A DNA stretch of 64,000 bases from Tetracentron sinense (lineage: Eukaryota > Streptophyta > Magnoliopsida > Trochodendrales > Trochodendraceae): positions 43,652,875-43,716,874 of the forward strand of contig CM026561.1 of NCBI GenBank assembly GCA_015143295.1. The letters are read 5' to 3'. Every line of letters begins with the position of its first letter. Positions within the stretch are counted from its first letter, which is position 1. The translations under genes and the position numbers were made by a program. The notes beneath the pieces were generated by a model. The model saw only the letters and a list, made by a program, of their open reading frames with translations, was not told the origin of the DNA and did not search any database. Positions 51,790 through 63,528 of this stretch are shown piece after piece.

Positions 51790-54143
51790 TGTAGAGACCC
51801 GAAATTTAATTTCTTGGTATTCGTATAAATTATTTTAATATTCTTGGTTGTCATGATTAATTTATTACATAAGTTTAAAATTGGAACAATTAAAGTAGCA
51901 TGAGGGTGTTTTATAAATTAATCAAGTGAAAAATAGACGAAATCTCCTTTATCATAAGAGGGGCATTTTGGTCATTTTGTGCAATCCAAAATTTATGAAA
52001 ATTTTAATGTAGATTCTATATGACCTAAAGTAGCTATGGTTCAAATTTCAGGTTAATCCGATAAGAATTGAGCTCTATAGAATTATTCAAAGTGCAGTGG
52101 CAAAACTGTAAATACGATGAACAGTAACCGCGTGAACAGTACCACGTGAACAGTAACCGTGACTAGTGTTTTAGCAGTTCTTATCACTTTCTAACTCTGG
52201 TATTGCTTATATAAAGACCCTAACTCATGAATTTTAGGTATTTCATCATTCTAAAACTTATTAGAGAGAAAAATAGAAGAAAAACCTATGAGTTCTCATT
52301 AAAGAGAGTGAGAGAAAAGAGTTTTGGAGAGATCCAAGAGGAGAAATCAAAGGTGTTGCAAGGAAAAAGTACAAAAAGGCTTAGATCCATCCCATTCGCA
52401 AACGTTTGATCGTAGGGAAGCGATCATGAGAGGTAAATACGACTTCCTTCCTCTCAATATAGAGATTATTGATACAAATATGATGAAGAAATAGATCTAA
52501 AGTAAGAACGACAATAGTAAATATGTTTTTATTGTTTTAAACTATGATGAAAATTATATATGAGGATTTTATGATGTTTATACTCAGATTTTCTCATGGA
52601 AAATTATATATGATGATTTTACGATGTTTATACCCAGATTTTTTTTATGGAAAATATATATGATGATTTTTGTAATGTTCTAAATCAGGATTTTCCCTTG
52701 AAAAATCTATAGACGATGTTAGAAAATTTTAGATCTTGGTTATCTGATGGATAATATATATATGATGAATAGAGAACATTTTAGGTGGTGATTTCCTTGT
52801 GATAATTATTTGAAAAAGATGTTGTTTATGATTTTTTTTTATTCTATATCAACAAGGGGAATGAGATTGATTTTGTAGTGTATGAATGATGAGAATGGAG
52901 GAAGTAGATGATGTTCAGAATTGATGAAATTATTATAAGTTTGTTTGAGATCATTATGTGTTGTGAAAACTAAGGCCCTGTGAGACTTATTTGATTATAG
53001 ATGCGTATTAAAAATTTAGACGCGGTAAATCAAATTATCCCTTATTTTATTTGACAAATTATGCTTTATATTGATCACTTAGGAGAACCCTTGCATGTTT
53101 AAATCTATGCATGATTTACAAGTATTTTATTTCAATTACACGGATTCACGAAATCTATACATGAACAAGCATGAGAATAAACAAGATGACAAGTAATATG
53201 CAAGTACACAAGGACACAAGCATTATGCATGATTGAGTTTTGCACTGACCGAGTACCTACAGACCTATGATCAAGGCAAAACCAGCCGTATGCACCGGCG
53301 AATGTGTAGACAAGCCGTATACACCGGATAATGTGTAGACAAGCCGTATACACCGGATAATGTGTAGACAAGCCGTGTACACCGGATAATGTGTATATTG
53401 TGTGGTACCTCGGAAAGTAGGGTATATGTTAGTCTCTACCCGATATATGGGATAGAGTTATTTTAAGTTATTGCAATTGCATGTTGTTGAATAAATTCAT
53501 GAACAAAAATAGGCAAGATAAATAAGAGAAATAAGCATGAGTAATCAGGTGTAAGAATCAAATTTAATTATGCTTCCGCACTTTGAAATATTGTGAGTTC
53601 ACTTGTGATGTTGAATCTTAAAATATATTGTTATCAAATCTCGTATATTGTTAGGCAGGATTTTGTATATACGCTGGGTAACTTGTTACTCAGTCGATGA
53701 CTGTTGTTGTCGGCAGGTGCTAGATTTGACATTTGTGCCCCAGGACCTTGGGAAGAGGAAGAATACGAGGAAGAGCAGGAAGAGCCAGCAGGTGACTATC
53801 CTGATGGAGAATGGAACTTGGATTGCTGGCCATACACAGGACACTAGATCACTAGTATATTTGGATTTTGAATTTTAGAATTGTAATAGACAAATTATGG
53901 ATTTATAGTTAGTTTGAGTTTATGACTGGAGATTCATAGAGGTTGATTTTAAATTGATTATGAGGTCTTAGTATTTATTTCAGATATTGGACTTGATTGC
54001 ATTTATTAAAAAAAATAAAATAAAATTTTAGGTCAATGTTTTTAGAATTACCTTAAATGCTTATGATAAGAAGTTATGGAATTAATGATTAAGTCGCGTG
54101 CCAAAGTCTCACATTAAGTTAGGTGGGATTTTGGGGCGCGACA
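51790..54143. mobile_element. Solo LTR (2.35 kb), TGTAGAGACC...CGACA
   Basis: It begins TGTAGAGACCC and ends GGGGCGCGACA (TG...CA). The 5-bp target duplication CCTAA is perfect (51785-51789, 54144-54148). A TATATAAAG box lies near 52209. There is no internal coding region and no second LTR, so it is best read as a solo LTR. The long LTR suggests a Ty3-type element. A 29-bp tandem repeat lies within it. Confidence 0.82.
53283..53398. repeat. 29-bp tandem repeat in solo LTR, four units
   Basis: Units start at 53283, 53312, 53341 and 53370 with core AAGCCGTATACACCGGATAA followed by TGTGTAGAC. Confidence 0.9.
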
Positions 54144-54211
54144 CCTAACCTTAGATTTTAGGAAAAATATCAAGCAGTGATGTGTCCCTTTTAACACTCA
54201 CTCACTATAGA

Positions 54212-56359
54212 TGTAGAGACCTGAATCTTCTCTCATGTCTTTAATAGAATTGTTAAGGGTATTTTAGTCTTTTGTCATGTTTTCATTCGTGTTTTGTTGT
54301 GTCTAAGCGTTGTGGAGAATCTAAAGTGTCTAAGTGATCAAAAAGTAGGAAAATCAGAGTTTACGATCGATCGCCAGAGCCAACGATAGATTGTCGGAAC
54401 TAGGAAATTTGGGGAACCTTCTGTTTTGTACGACGATTGATCACATGAATGTGACGATCGATCGTCCTGAATCAGAAAAATAGGACAAGATTCTGTTTCT
54501 TCGACGAACGATCGTAGAGGACACGACGATCAATCGCCAAGTGAGTGACGATCGATTGCCTAATATGACGATTGATCGTCACTCGCGAATCAGATTTTTA
54601 AAAGAGTTCCGGATTTTGGGGTTTTAACTCCTAGGCTATAAATATGAGTTATGTTTCGAGGGTTTTAGTATTCTAACAATTTTCTAACCTAATTTGGTAA
54701 AATGGAGAGAAAACCTTGAGTTTTCAAGAGTTTTGGCTTGGAGAAGAAAGGATTTGCTCAAGGGAGAAGAAGATTAGCTTGAAAATTGTAAGGAAAGCTT
54801 TGAGATCTACTTCAAATCTTCTTGGGAGTATTTTGGATCTAAGGGAAGGATCTCAAAGGTCGATATACTATCTAACTCAACCTTATTATGAATTTATATG
54901 TGTTTAAAATTGCTTAAGTTAGAAATAATGAAGTATTACTATGTTTATGGTGAGATTGTAGAATACGGAATATGGATTATGGTTTATTTGTATGGAAATT
55001 GATTTGTGAAAATGGATTGAAGTTCTATGAACTATTATGGATGAAATATATGGAGGATGGGATGAATGTATAGATGTGGATTGCGTTTGGGTTGTATGGA
55101 TGGATTATGGTGTGGTGAAGTGTTGGAAATGAGAAATGACAATGTATTCATAAAGTATGCACTGAAGGTGTTTTTGGAAATGCTTGAGATGATAAATATT
55201 AATTTAACACTATAAAATTATTGGAAATCGATTATAAATTACGCTAAGAATCATGTTAAGGAAATTGTATGTGATGGTTGTTAAATTATGTCTAATTACT
55301 TTGCATGGTAATTGATATTCGGGTAAGCCAATACTTAGAGGAAAATATTTCAAACCGAGAATTCTCTAACTATTTGGTATGAGATAGTATAGTGGAGTTT
55401 CCACGGTGGGAGATCGGAATCTAAGCGTTGACTGATTGAAATATTAATTGCGACACTTATGCACAAATGCACATGTATGTTAAGATAATAGTCTCACAAG
55501 CCATACATGTGGATCAGAAGCATAAGCATCGCATACGCTAGACATTCTGAATAAGCCCAACGAGGGATCTGAATAAGTATATGTTCTGAATAAGCTGTTC
55601 AAGACTCATAAGCATAAGCATAACATACGTATAACATTCTGAATAAGCCCAATGAGCGATCTAAATAAGTGTATGATCTGAATAAGCGTATAAGCATAAG
55701 AATCTCACAAGCACATGGTCTCATAAGCATAAACATCTTATAAGTACGTTATCTTTTAAGTCTAAGGTTCTCACAAGTACATGAGTCAAGGTGATGATAT
55801 GATGTATATGAGCACATGTTTTTCCACACTCTGATTATGTGTTATGTTATTGGTTATGATTCTAACTAAGTGCAGGTATACTATGTTGTTGGTTGAATTT
55901 TATATACACCGATTACTTTTGTACTCAGCTAGACTGTTGTCTTGGCAGGTGTGGAGTTAGAGTCGGTGGTTGAGCCTTGTGTTGAGGAGACCTATGGCAT
56001 TGAGGAGGAAGGCGACCTTTTCTCTGAGGGAGCTCGAGATCTAGATAGTTTTCCTTATTAGTAGGTGTTTGTTTTAGTTTTTAAGGATTGTAATAGACTT
56101 ATGATACATTGATTTCAGTTATAGTTTGATGTTGCATCGAAGGTTATAAGTTGTTGGAGTACTTTGATCTTAGTGGACTATGTTTATGTTGATCCTAAAT
56201 TTGTACAGGATGACTTTGTATTATATATCAAAATTTTATTATTCTCATTTTTGGAGACTTGTGTTAGTATGTCTTGTATATTATGGATTTAAGCAGGTTT
56301 AAGAAATATGACGATTCCAAAGTCCTATTTTAGCCTTGTAGGATTTTGGGGTCGTTACA
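54212..56359. mobile_element. Solo LTR (2.15 kb), TGTAGAGACC...GTTACA
   Basis: It begins TGTAGAGACCTG and ends GATTTTGGGGTCGTTACA. It shares terminal words and the ACTGTTGTC..GGCAGGTG block (near 55935) with the LTR at 51790. A CTATAAATATG box lies near 54636. The flanks are ATAGA and ATAAT, an imperfect duplication. The surrounding hairpin unit resumes on both sides, so it is a separate insertion. It contains repeated CATAAGCAT/TGAATAAG words (55500-55740) and GATCGATC palindromes. Confidence 0.72.
54453..54466. repeat. Palindrome GACGATCGATCGTC in LTR
   Basis: A perfect 14-bp palindrome. Related ACGATCGAT words recur at about 54364, 54500, 54546 and 54570 within 220 bp. Confidence 0.75.
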
Positions 56360-56517
56360 ATAATTAAGATTCATTCACCTTTAGGGTTAATCCATCTAAC
56401 TTTAATTTTTAGATTTTTTTTTAAAAAAATAAACCTTAGGTTGATTAAGCTTAACCCCAATTAAAGAGATATGAGACACGTGATAACTTATAGAGGCATG
56501 TGTTCCGTCCAATCCAT

Positions 56518-56690
56518 TAAAAAAAGGTTTAAAAAGTCATTTCATAAAAAAGTTAACATCCATTAACAAACTTTTGGAGGGAATGATGGATTTGCAAAAC
56601 TTTCAAAAATTAGTGGACTATAATACAAAATCGCAAAACATAAGGGTATTTACAAATAGCTGAAAAGATAGGTAGGTTTTGACAAAAAAA
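56518..56690 (-). repeat. Right arm of ~170-bp inverted repeat
   Basis: Reads as the inverse of 51071-51241: TTTCATAAAAAAGTTAACAT, GGATTTGCAAAAC, GGACTATAATACAAAATCGC and TTACAAATAGCTGAAAAGAT. Confidence 0.8.
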
Positions 56691-57642
56691 AACCCAAAGA
56701 AAAATCCTTTAAACCCAAAATATAAATTTATCAAGAGAAGAAAAATATCGGCAAACTCAAATAAAAAATTCGGCAAACCAATACCATTTAGAACAACCAC
56801 GTGGTTCGTTCGTTCAATGCCACAAATCAAGTTGTACCAAACCACGAACCGATTCATTTTGAAGGGTTCACAATTCACTTTAATTTAATAAATAGCGAAC
56901 TAGATAATCCTGCTTGACAAAAGACGTGAAATTTAAGAAATTGTGAAAATTATCATATGCTCATGCATTGGTGGAGGGGTTGGGAATCACATTCAATGAC
57001 GATTGAACTCTTTAACTGTAGTTAAGACTCACCAATTCTTATGATTCGACAATTTAATCTTTGGTTTCTAAAAAAAATCTTATATTTTAAAACGGGAAAA
57101 AGTAACCTTTGAACCCATAGGTATCTTTTAGTCTCATTAACTATACTTAAGATTCAACAATTCTCACATTTTTTTTAATAGAAAAAAATATATTTAAAAT
57201 TTTTTTAATTTCAGAGTTAAAATATCTCGAGTTCAATCGCGGACTGGATCGGGATTCCGGACTCGTGGTGGAGAGATAAGCGATACTTTCGAGAGGCATT
57301 TGTCACCCTTATTTCATCAAAGGCAAAACTAAGGAGGCTATTTTAGTAATATGGTTCTCTTCTAATTCAATTGTGCAAAAATATACCATTGCAGATAGCG
57401 AAATGACAAAACAGCCCACCGACTCCATTAAATTTACTTTGACGCCTCTCTTAACAAAAAAATCTCAGTTGATTTGAGTAGGTAAGTCCACTCGTGCAAA
57501 ATGACTGGCTTACCCTCCGCATTTTTGTTAATCTATTTCACCTTTTTGCTTATAAACAGAGATGAATATCATGTAACAGATCTTATTCTACAAAAACACA
57601 CAACTCAGCATTTACCCTAAGTCAATTATTATTATTATTAAC

Positions 57643-57747
57643 TTTTTTTTTTGGAACTCGGGTGTCCCAACCCTTTGGGTTTGGACTAATCCCCGAGGGT
57701 GCGACGTGAGCCTGTAACCTACCACACCAGGTAAGTTCAGGTAACCC
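57643..57747 (-). mobile_element. SINE, family 3, 5'-truncated minus copy
   Basis: Poly-T, then GGAACTCGGGTGTCCCAACC, CTAATCCCCGAGGGTGCGAC and CCACACCAGGTAAGTTC. This is the inverse of the 3' half of the SINE at 57917-58138. Confidence 0.75.
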
Positions 57748-57916
57748 CGTGCGGGGAATGTTAAATCCATGTTTGGCTTCAGAAAAATCAATTCAATATG
57801 GGATGCTGCTAATAACTTCCCTAAAAAAGATAATGCAAGGGCCTCAAAATCTATTTAAATGGGGTTACCAAGGTAGTGAGGTCCGCCTCTTATACCAAAA
57901 TATCATCTTAGTAAGC

Positions 57917-58138
57917 CCTCAAGATGATGGACTAGTGGTTCCTGAGCCTTTCCCCAAGTGGGAGGTCATGGGTTCCATTTCTCACTCCCTCTTTGGGGAC
58001 AGGCCCACATGGGTTTATCGGAACTTACCTGGTGTGGCGGGTTGCGGGTTGCGGGCTCACGTCGTACCCTCGGGGATTAGTCCTGACTCCTGACCCAAAG
58101 GGTTGGAGACATCCCGAGTTCCCAAAAAAAAAGAAAAA
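57917..58138 (+). mobile_element. SINE, family 3, full plus copy
   Basis: It has a box-A-like TGGACTAGTGGTTCCTGAGC, a box-B-like CATGGGTTCCATTTC, then GGAACTTACCTGGTGTGGCG, CCTCGGGGATTAGTCC and a terminal poly-A. The 114-aa open frame from 57749 through it is spurious. Confidence 0.78.
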
Positions 58139-58330
58139 AAGGTGATGAATTCATTTCATTGTGATGCCCATTATATATGCTTGAAACCCTTGAACATTTC
58201 TACAGTTTTTAACAAAAAAAAAAAATAGCTCAAGGTATTTAAAAGTAGCTCATTGCCACGTAATGTATTTAGATTTGGTGATCGGCTATAGCAAGTTGAC
58301 TTTTTGATTAGTTTTTCATTTTTTCATAAT

Positions 58331-58917
58331 TCAAGATCAAGTTTCGAAGGGTGTGATGGTTAAGATATTCACTGTTCGCTAACCTAGAAAGATACTAACC
58401 ATATTAACTAGGTTTGGATTTGGGCCTAACCAGGGTTATTAAGTTCGTTACATGCTATAGCGAATCACGATTCCGAACTTGTTTGTGGTTCGGTTCAGAT
58501 TGGTTCGTGAAATTGAGCGAATTATATAGTAGTTTCAAAACAATCTTAATTTGTCAAAAATTTTATTCAAATTTATTGATATTTTTCATTATGTTCGACA
58601 AATTTATACTTTGAGTTTACAAACCGTTCATAAAAAGACATTAATTTTTTTTTTCAAATAAGTATTTATAATATATTGTTTACATGCTTTAAACATATAT
58701 ATTTTTATAATATAATATAAAAATATATTTTGTTTTACATGCTGAAGTAGCGAACCAAACTAAAAAACCTAAGCGAACTGCAAAATGAATTATCTGATCC
58801 TACTCCTAGCAAACCGATAAACCAGGTAAATGAATTATCTAATCCTACTCCTAGCGAACTGACAAATCAGGTAACATTGGGCCTAACCATATATATATAT
58901 ATGTGTGGAAAAAAACT
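58331..58917 (+). mobile_element. SINE family 1, copy D, split by an insertion
   Basis: A 5'-truncated copy runs GATCAAGTTTCGAAGGGTGT to GGGCCTAACCA (58432), and resumes at 58877 with GGGCCTAACCATATAT and poly-A near 58910. Joined, it matches the 3' part of copies B and C. Confidence 0.72.
58433..58876. mobile_element. 444-bp insertion with 13-bp flanking repeat
   Basis: Flanked by TTGGGCCTAACCA at 58420-58432 and again at 58877-58889. The ends (GGGTTATTAAGTTCG; inverse of the right end TGTTACC..GTCAGTTCGC) share short words but no clean terminal repeat. Near the right end a ~44-bp unit with GAATTATCTGATCCTACTCC is duplicated (about 58786 and 58830). Class undetermined. Confidence 0.7.
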
Positions 58918-59089
58918 TGAGATTTTTTTAAACAGAAGGCTATTTCAGTCAATTCACTGACAGTGTTGGTTTCGTAAATTTATACAATTCTACGGCTATA
59001 CAACTAAACAGAGCATAGTACTCCTCTTCCTTCATGTTTGGAGAGGCTCTCCTTTCATTTTATTTTCGTCTGTTATTATTTAGGGCTCC

Positions 59090-59128
59090 CATTTCTCTCT
59101 CGCTCTCGCTCTCGCTCTCGTTCTCTCT
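59090..59128. repeat. CT-rich leader repeat of DTC
   Basis: CTCTCG/CTCTCTC repeats lie 36-74 bp before the DTC start codon, in the probable 5' UTR. They resemble the CT-rich leaders of the tubulin and ERF genes here. Confidence 0.6.
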
Positions 59129-59163
59129 CCCTTGTTTTTCCCACTTTCTCGATCTGAAAACAA

Positions 59164-61348
59164 ATGGGAGAAGAGAAGCCCAAATCTCTTGGTGTTTGGC
59201 CTACCGTGAAGCCTTTCGTTAATGGCGGAGCCTCTGGAATGCTCGCCACCTGTGTCATCCAGCCAATAGACATGATCAAGGTATCACCAGCTCTTCATGT
59301 TATGCTTCATGGCTTTTCTATAATCCATAGTTTTCGAATTAATCGAGCTTTTCCTCCTGATGGGATTATTTATTTGTTTATTTTTTGAGAATGAGGGTTT
59401 TGTTATAGGATCTGAGATCCTTGATCAGTTCAGCGGTTTCTATATTTCTATTTCCTCTCCGTGTGAAGATTGATGGAATGAGAAGATTAGGTGATGAGTT
59501 TTGATATTATTTTTTGAGTGTGTTTTGATATGTCGTTCCTATTTGTTTGTTTTACAGGTAAGAATTCAATTGGGCCAGGGCTCGGCTGCCCAGGTGACGA
59601 AGACCATGCTTCGTGAAGAGGGTCTCGGCGCATTTTACAAGGTTTGATTCTGCAGAATGATGAAAACTTTAGTTGTTTTACTTGGTTTTGTTAATCTCTT
59701 TATTAAAAATGGAGTAGAGATTTAGGATCTATTATTTGTGATTATATAAGATCTGGGTGGGAAGTTTTTTTTTTTAAATGCAAGGCAATGTATAGATTAA
59801 ACCAGAATGTGAAATATGTTAGATTGAAATAGATTAGGAACTATGTCCTAGTTTGGGAAATCTCATTACGAAATATGGTAGTTTCAATCATATCTATATA
59901 CAAAGATTAGATGCAATTTACTATTTTTTAATCATCCTAAATATATAGGAAAACTTTCAAAATTTTGGAGGGGACATGGCCCTGCACCTTTGCTCCGCCG
60001 CTGTGCTTAGATACAACAAACATTGGCAAACAATAGATGAAGTACTGAAACCGAGAAGTACTACGTATCAGCATATACATATTCCTTTTTCTTCTAAAGA
60101 TGTGCTGAGTAATTCTAATTTTGCCCTTTAAATTACAATACTGTAATGGCGAAAGAAGATTAAGTATTCACAAATTTTTCTTATTTAAGTAGCTACAGGG
60201 TCCCTCTCTTATATCGTGCTCTCAGCAATCAATTCACTCTGTCAAAAGAAGATTAACTATTCATGGATTTTTTTTTCATTATTCCTCATAGGGTTTTAAT
60301 TGTAAGTTTTGAGTAAGGCTATATTCAAGCCAAGCTGGCTCGTCAGCTTGGTTCGGTTCATTCAAGGCGAGCTCAAGCTGCTGTTGTAGGCTCGAACGAA
60401 ACGCACTGAGCTTGATTTTGAGTCTGGATAATTAAACAAGCCGAGCTCAAGCCAACCTATGTTTGATTCTGCTCGGTTCGACTTGAAATATTATCTATAA
60501 TATAGATATAAATTCGTTAATTTTGTATATATTAATGTATAATAATACTTTAACTTTCTTTATTATCACTAATAGTTTTTTTAATTCATATTGTAGTTTC
60601 TTGAATTCTATTCTTATCTGTGCATGTAATTTCTTAAGTTCTAGACCTCACGGAAGTCTTGGAATAAACTTTCATAGAACAATATTCTTTCATAATGAGG
60701 CAATTGAGCAATTTTAATGTTCTCATTGTATACTTATTTTTAAAAGTGGATGTGGAAGTTGATAGCAAGAGTCTTTCATCCATTTTACATGTTAAAATTT
60801 CAGACAAAGTTGTTTCTATTATTAACTATTAAGTTTTATCCATCAGGGTCATTGTCTAAGCGTCATTGAGATATTGGTTAAAAATATAAAGGAAAGAAAA
60901 GAAAACAAGAGTAATCAAGGTGATATTGTTATTGGGATGCTGCCTTGGCTAGCTTTTGTATTTGAGCTGCCAGTTTCACTTCTCACGCTTATTTTCATAG
61001 GTCTATATAATGTTGTCAAATGGTTCTCCAAATTACTTCCTTATGCCATGGTTTAACTTAAACTAGTAAATTTCTTGCTCGCCATCATTGTTTTGCAAGA
61101 TTCTTATCTGAAGTAGTATTTTCTTCAAATGAACCGGGACCAGTACCCTCTTTCTCTTGTTTGAATGTTCTAATCTTTGTAGACCTACTCACTTTTTGAA
61201 GTCTTCCCTCCACTTCTAAGCAGATTTAATGATTTATTTTCCACATTACTCTATCTGAAGTTCTGAACTGCATTGTTCTCGAGCAGGGCCTGTCCGCCGG
61301 ATTGCTCAGGCAAGCTACATATACAACAGCACGACTTGGATCATTCAA
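59164..61348 (+). CDS. DTC: Mitochondrial dicarboxylate/tricarboxylate carrier, 5' part
   Basis: Inner-membrane carrier exchanging 2-oxoglutarate, malate and related di- and tricarboxylates. Exons seen: 59164-59280, 59558-59641, 61287-61348, encoding 87 residues plus two bases of a codon; introns are GT-AG. The N-terminus is MGEEKPKSLGVWPTVKPFVN, followed by GGASGMLATC and the carrier signature PIDMIK (residues 34-39, the P-x-D-x-x-K motif) at the end of the first membrane helix. Exon 2 gives VRIQLGQGSAAQ and ends FYK. Exon 3 gives GLSAGLLRQATYTTARLGSF. This is about the first 30% of a ~300-residue protein; the rest lies beyond 64000. Intron 2 (59642-61286) contains a CAGCGGCGGAGC-like hAT end near 59990-60003 and a GAGCTCAAGC-rich segment (60330-60490). 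It is divergent from TUA across the repeat island. Identity is firm. Confidence 0.92.
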
Positions 61349-61943
61349 GTGAGTACTTTTGCACATTTTGTACAAGCATATGATAATGTCATGATATTGT
61401 GTAATTTCTAGTTATTCTTTTTGAAGAAACATTACTACCGTACTTGTTCATAGAAAATTTCTGTTTGTAATCCCAAAGGATGGAGAAATAATATCTTTCT
61501 TGGTTTCACTTTCACTGGGATGCGTTCAATTTTTTTCCTGATAATTGTTTTTGAAAGTGAGCTATTTATAGAAAATTTACGTTTGTTACTACGAAGGCTG
61601 GTGAAGAATGTGGTTTTTGGTTTTACAGGAAAGCATTCAATTATCTTTCCTAGTTATTAATGGGTGAAACTTTTACCGGATCTTGTTTTCTTTATTTAAG
61701 TATTTGGTTCTTTTTGGAGTCTTGTTGATTTGCATTGTTTATTGTTGCTGTTGGAGTTTACCAACACTAGACCTTTAGACCAAAATGTGACATTTCCTCC
61801 AATAGGGAAAAGTTAAACCCAAGACCTTTAAGCTAAGCCTTCATATATATATATATATATACTATTTTTTTTTAAGGGGGGGGGGGATTGTTTATGGACA
61901 AATCAGTTTGAGTTTGTTTCCAAAATTTTCACCCTCTCATAAC

Positions 61944-62285
61944 CGTAGTTACCAAGTCGGGGTTCGGGAATTATTCATCTAGGGACAAGTTCGAAACAAG
62001 TTGGCAAAATTTGGAAATAATCGGGAATTTTCAGGTAAGAAATGAAAAAATATATAAATAAGATTACTAATTATGAAAAACATAAATAAATATATTTCAT
62101 ATTTTAGATAATTATTCGGGATATTTTCAAAAATTCGTGAATAATTTGTGTTTAATTCACGATTTTTTGAAAAAGTCGCTATTTTTTTTCAAAACTTGTG
62201 AATACTTTGGGAATTAATTGTTTGACGAAACGGTCGGATATTATTCATGTTTTTTTTTTTTAAATCGGAGAACTTGGTAACTATG
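61944..62285. mobile_element. CATAGTTACC-type hAT MITE in DTC intron
   Basis: The ends are CGTAGTTACCAAGTCGGGG and, from the right, CATAGTTACCAAGTTCTCCG. The flanks are CTCATAAC (61936-61943) and CTCATAAG (62286-62293), 7 of 8 matching. The interior shares AAGATTACTAATTATGAAAA with the element at 25722. Confidence 0.85.
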
Positions 62286-63274
62286 CTCATAAGGCTTGGA
62301 TTTCTTAGAGTGAGGACTCTCAATGGATTTAGAAAGACAACTAACCTATGTTGCGCGGATTCTTACGACAACACGTGTGTTCCGTGATGAAACGTGTGGA
62401 CACAGACATGCCTATACCTTTTGGACACAGATGATGCACATAAACTTTTAGTTTTTATTATAAAAAAGTGTGCAATTGCATATAATTAGCGTTAATTTTA
62501 GCAAATTCTTTCTAACTCTCATCATAAAAAAGAGAAACTAGTAGGGAAAGAGGGGAAGAATCATGATTCATTTGTTTTTAACAGAAAAAGATAAAGAATA
62601 GGAGAGATTACCGATCCCTATAATAGAGAGAGAGAGAGGAACATGGGTGTCAAAGGCTGATATTGGACCATAAAAACCTCTTTTAAGTTTCTCATATTTG
62701 AAAGTAGTATTAACATTTAGAATTAATATACGTTCATTACTTTATCAGTTCATTTGTTTATTTGCTTTAATTCATATACTATTACATTATTCGATCTTTG
62801 ATGAATTGTTGTTTGTAATACATTACTTAGTGTTGTTTGCAATAATTTTTTTTCATATTAAATTTGTTTTTTTAATCTCATAGTATTATTCATATAACAA
62901 TAACAATTGGAGTATAATAATTTCTTTAAAAAAATTAAAATATTCCCCCGTGTCCCCAAATTTTGTTTTTTTGGAGTTCACCATGTTCGACATCCGTGTT
63001 CATGTAACATAACAACTAACATATATAAACGTGTCCACAAAAAAAGGGAGAAGAAGCTTGGGTTGAAAACTCTCTAGGAAGATGTAGTGATCAAGTTACT
63101 GACCTTATTTTGACTAACAGCTTGGAACTGAAAAAGGGAAGCATGAGAACTACCAATAACTTGGTATTTTTTTGGAGTGATAAGAGCGTGTGCAAAATTG
63201 TGGTGCTTGACTTGAAGCTCCTTTTAGTTTCTTGATTGATATTTACTTATTTATTTTACATATTTTAGGGTGTT

Positions 63275-63528
63275 AAATTTTATTTTTTTGGCAAGATGTT
63301 GCCTTGACTGGAGTGTGAGAGATAAATGAAAAACAGTGGGGGAGTGTGATTTGATTAAAACAGTTTCCATACAAGTCCTTAAGCTTAAATATATCTGTTT
63401 AAAATTTTATTTTTTTGGCAAGATGTTGCCTTGACTGGAGTGTGAGAGATAAATGAAAAACAGTGGGGGAGTGTGATTTGATTAAAACAGTTTCCATACA
63501 AGTCCTTAAGCTTAAATATATCTGTTTT
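63275..63528. repeat. 127-bp tandem duplication, apparently identical
   Basis: Unit 1 is 63275-63401 and unit 2 is 63402-63528, both starting AAATTTTATTTTTTTGGCAA. I see no internal difference except at the last base or two, which points to a recent duplication. Confidence 0.93.

Larger units (their letters stand above)
51290..56500. repeat. Array of five ~150-bp hairpin units, split by two LTRs
   Basis: Head-to-tail units begin near 51295, 51435, 51586, 51735 and 54180. The common parts are AATTGTGGTTAAGATTCACT, CACCCCTAGGGTTCATGCA, CTAACCTTAGATTTTAG, a variable A/T tract, TTGATTATGCTTAACCACAG and TTAAAGG..CTTT. Unit 4 is interrupted by the LTR at 51790, and unit 5 by the LTR at 54212. Confidence 0.8.
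43186..59163. other. 16-kb repeat island between divergent TUA and DTC
   Basis: No convincing host gene lies here. Annotated contents are a GTGGTGTTA-ended element, hairpin repeats, hAT MITEs, three SINE groups, two solo LTRs and a fold-back composite. Unassigned parts: 44271-45075 and 45341-46183 (AT-rich, with GTTAAAAGGGACACGTGTTAACC-like fragments near 44340 and 44610); 46694-47725 (AT-rich); 47900-48500, where a TATAAATAGAGG box and GATCGATC palindromes suggest a decayed LTR. Confidence 0.6.

Noticed and set aside
53283-53398. Possible CRISPR-like array (29-bp units)
   Set aside because: Units are directly adjacent with no unique spacers and lie within a plant solo LTR; it is a simple tandem repeat.
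57749-58093. 114-codon open frame
   Set aside because: Runs through a SINE and its flank; no protein family resemblance.
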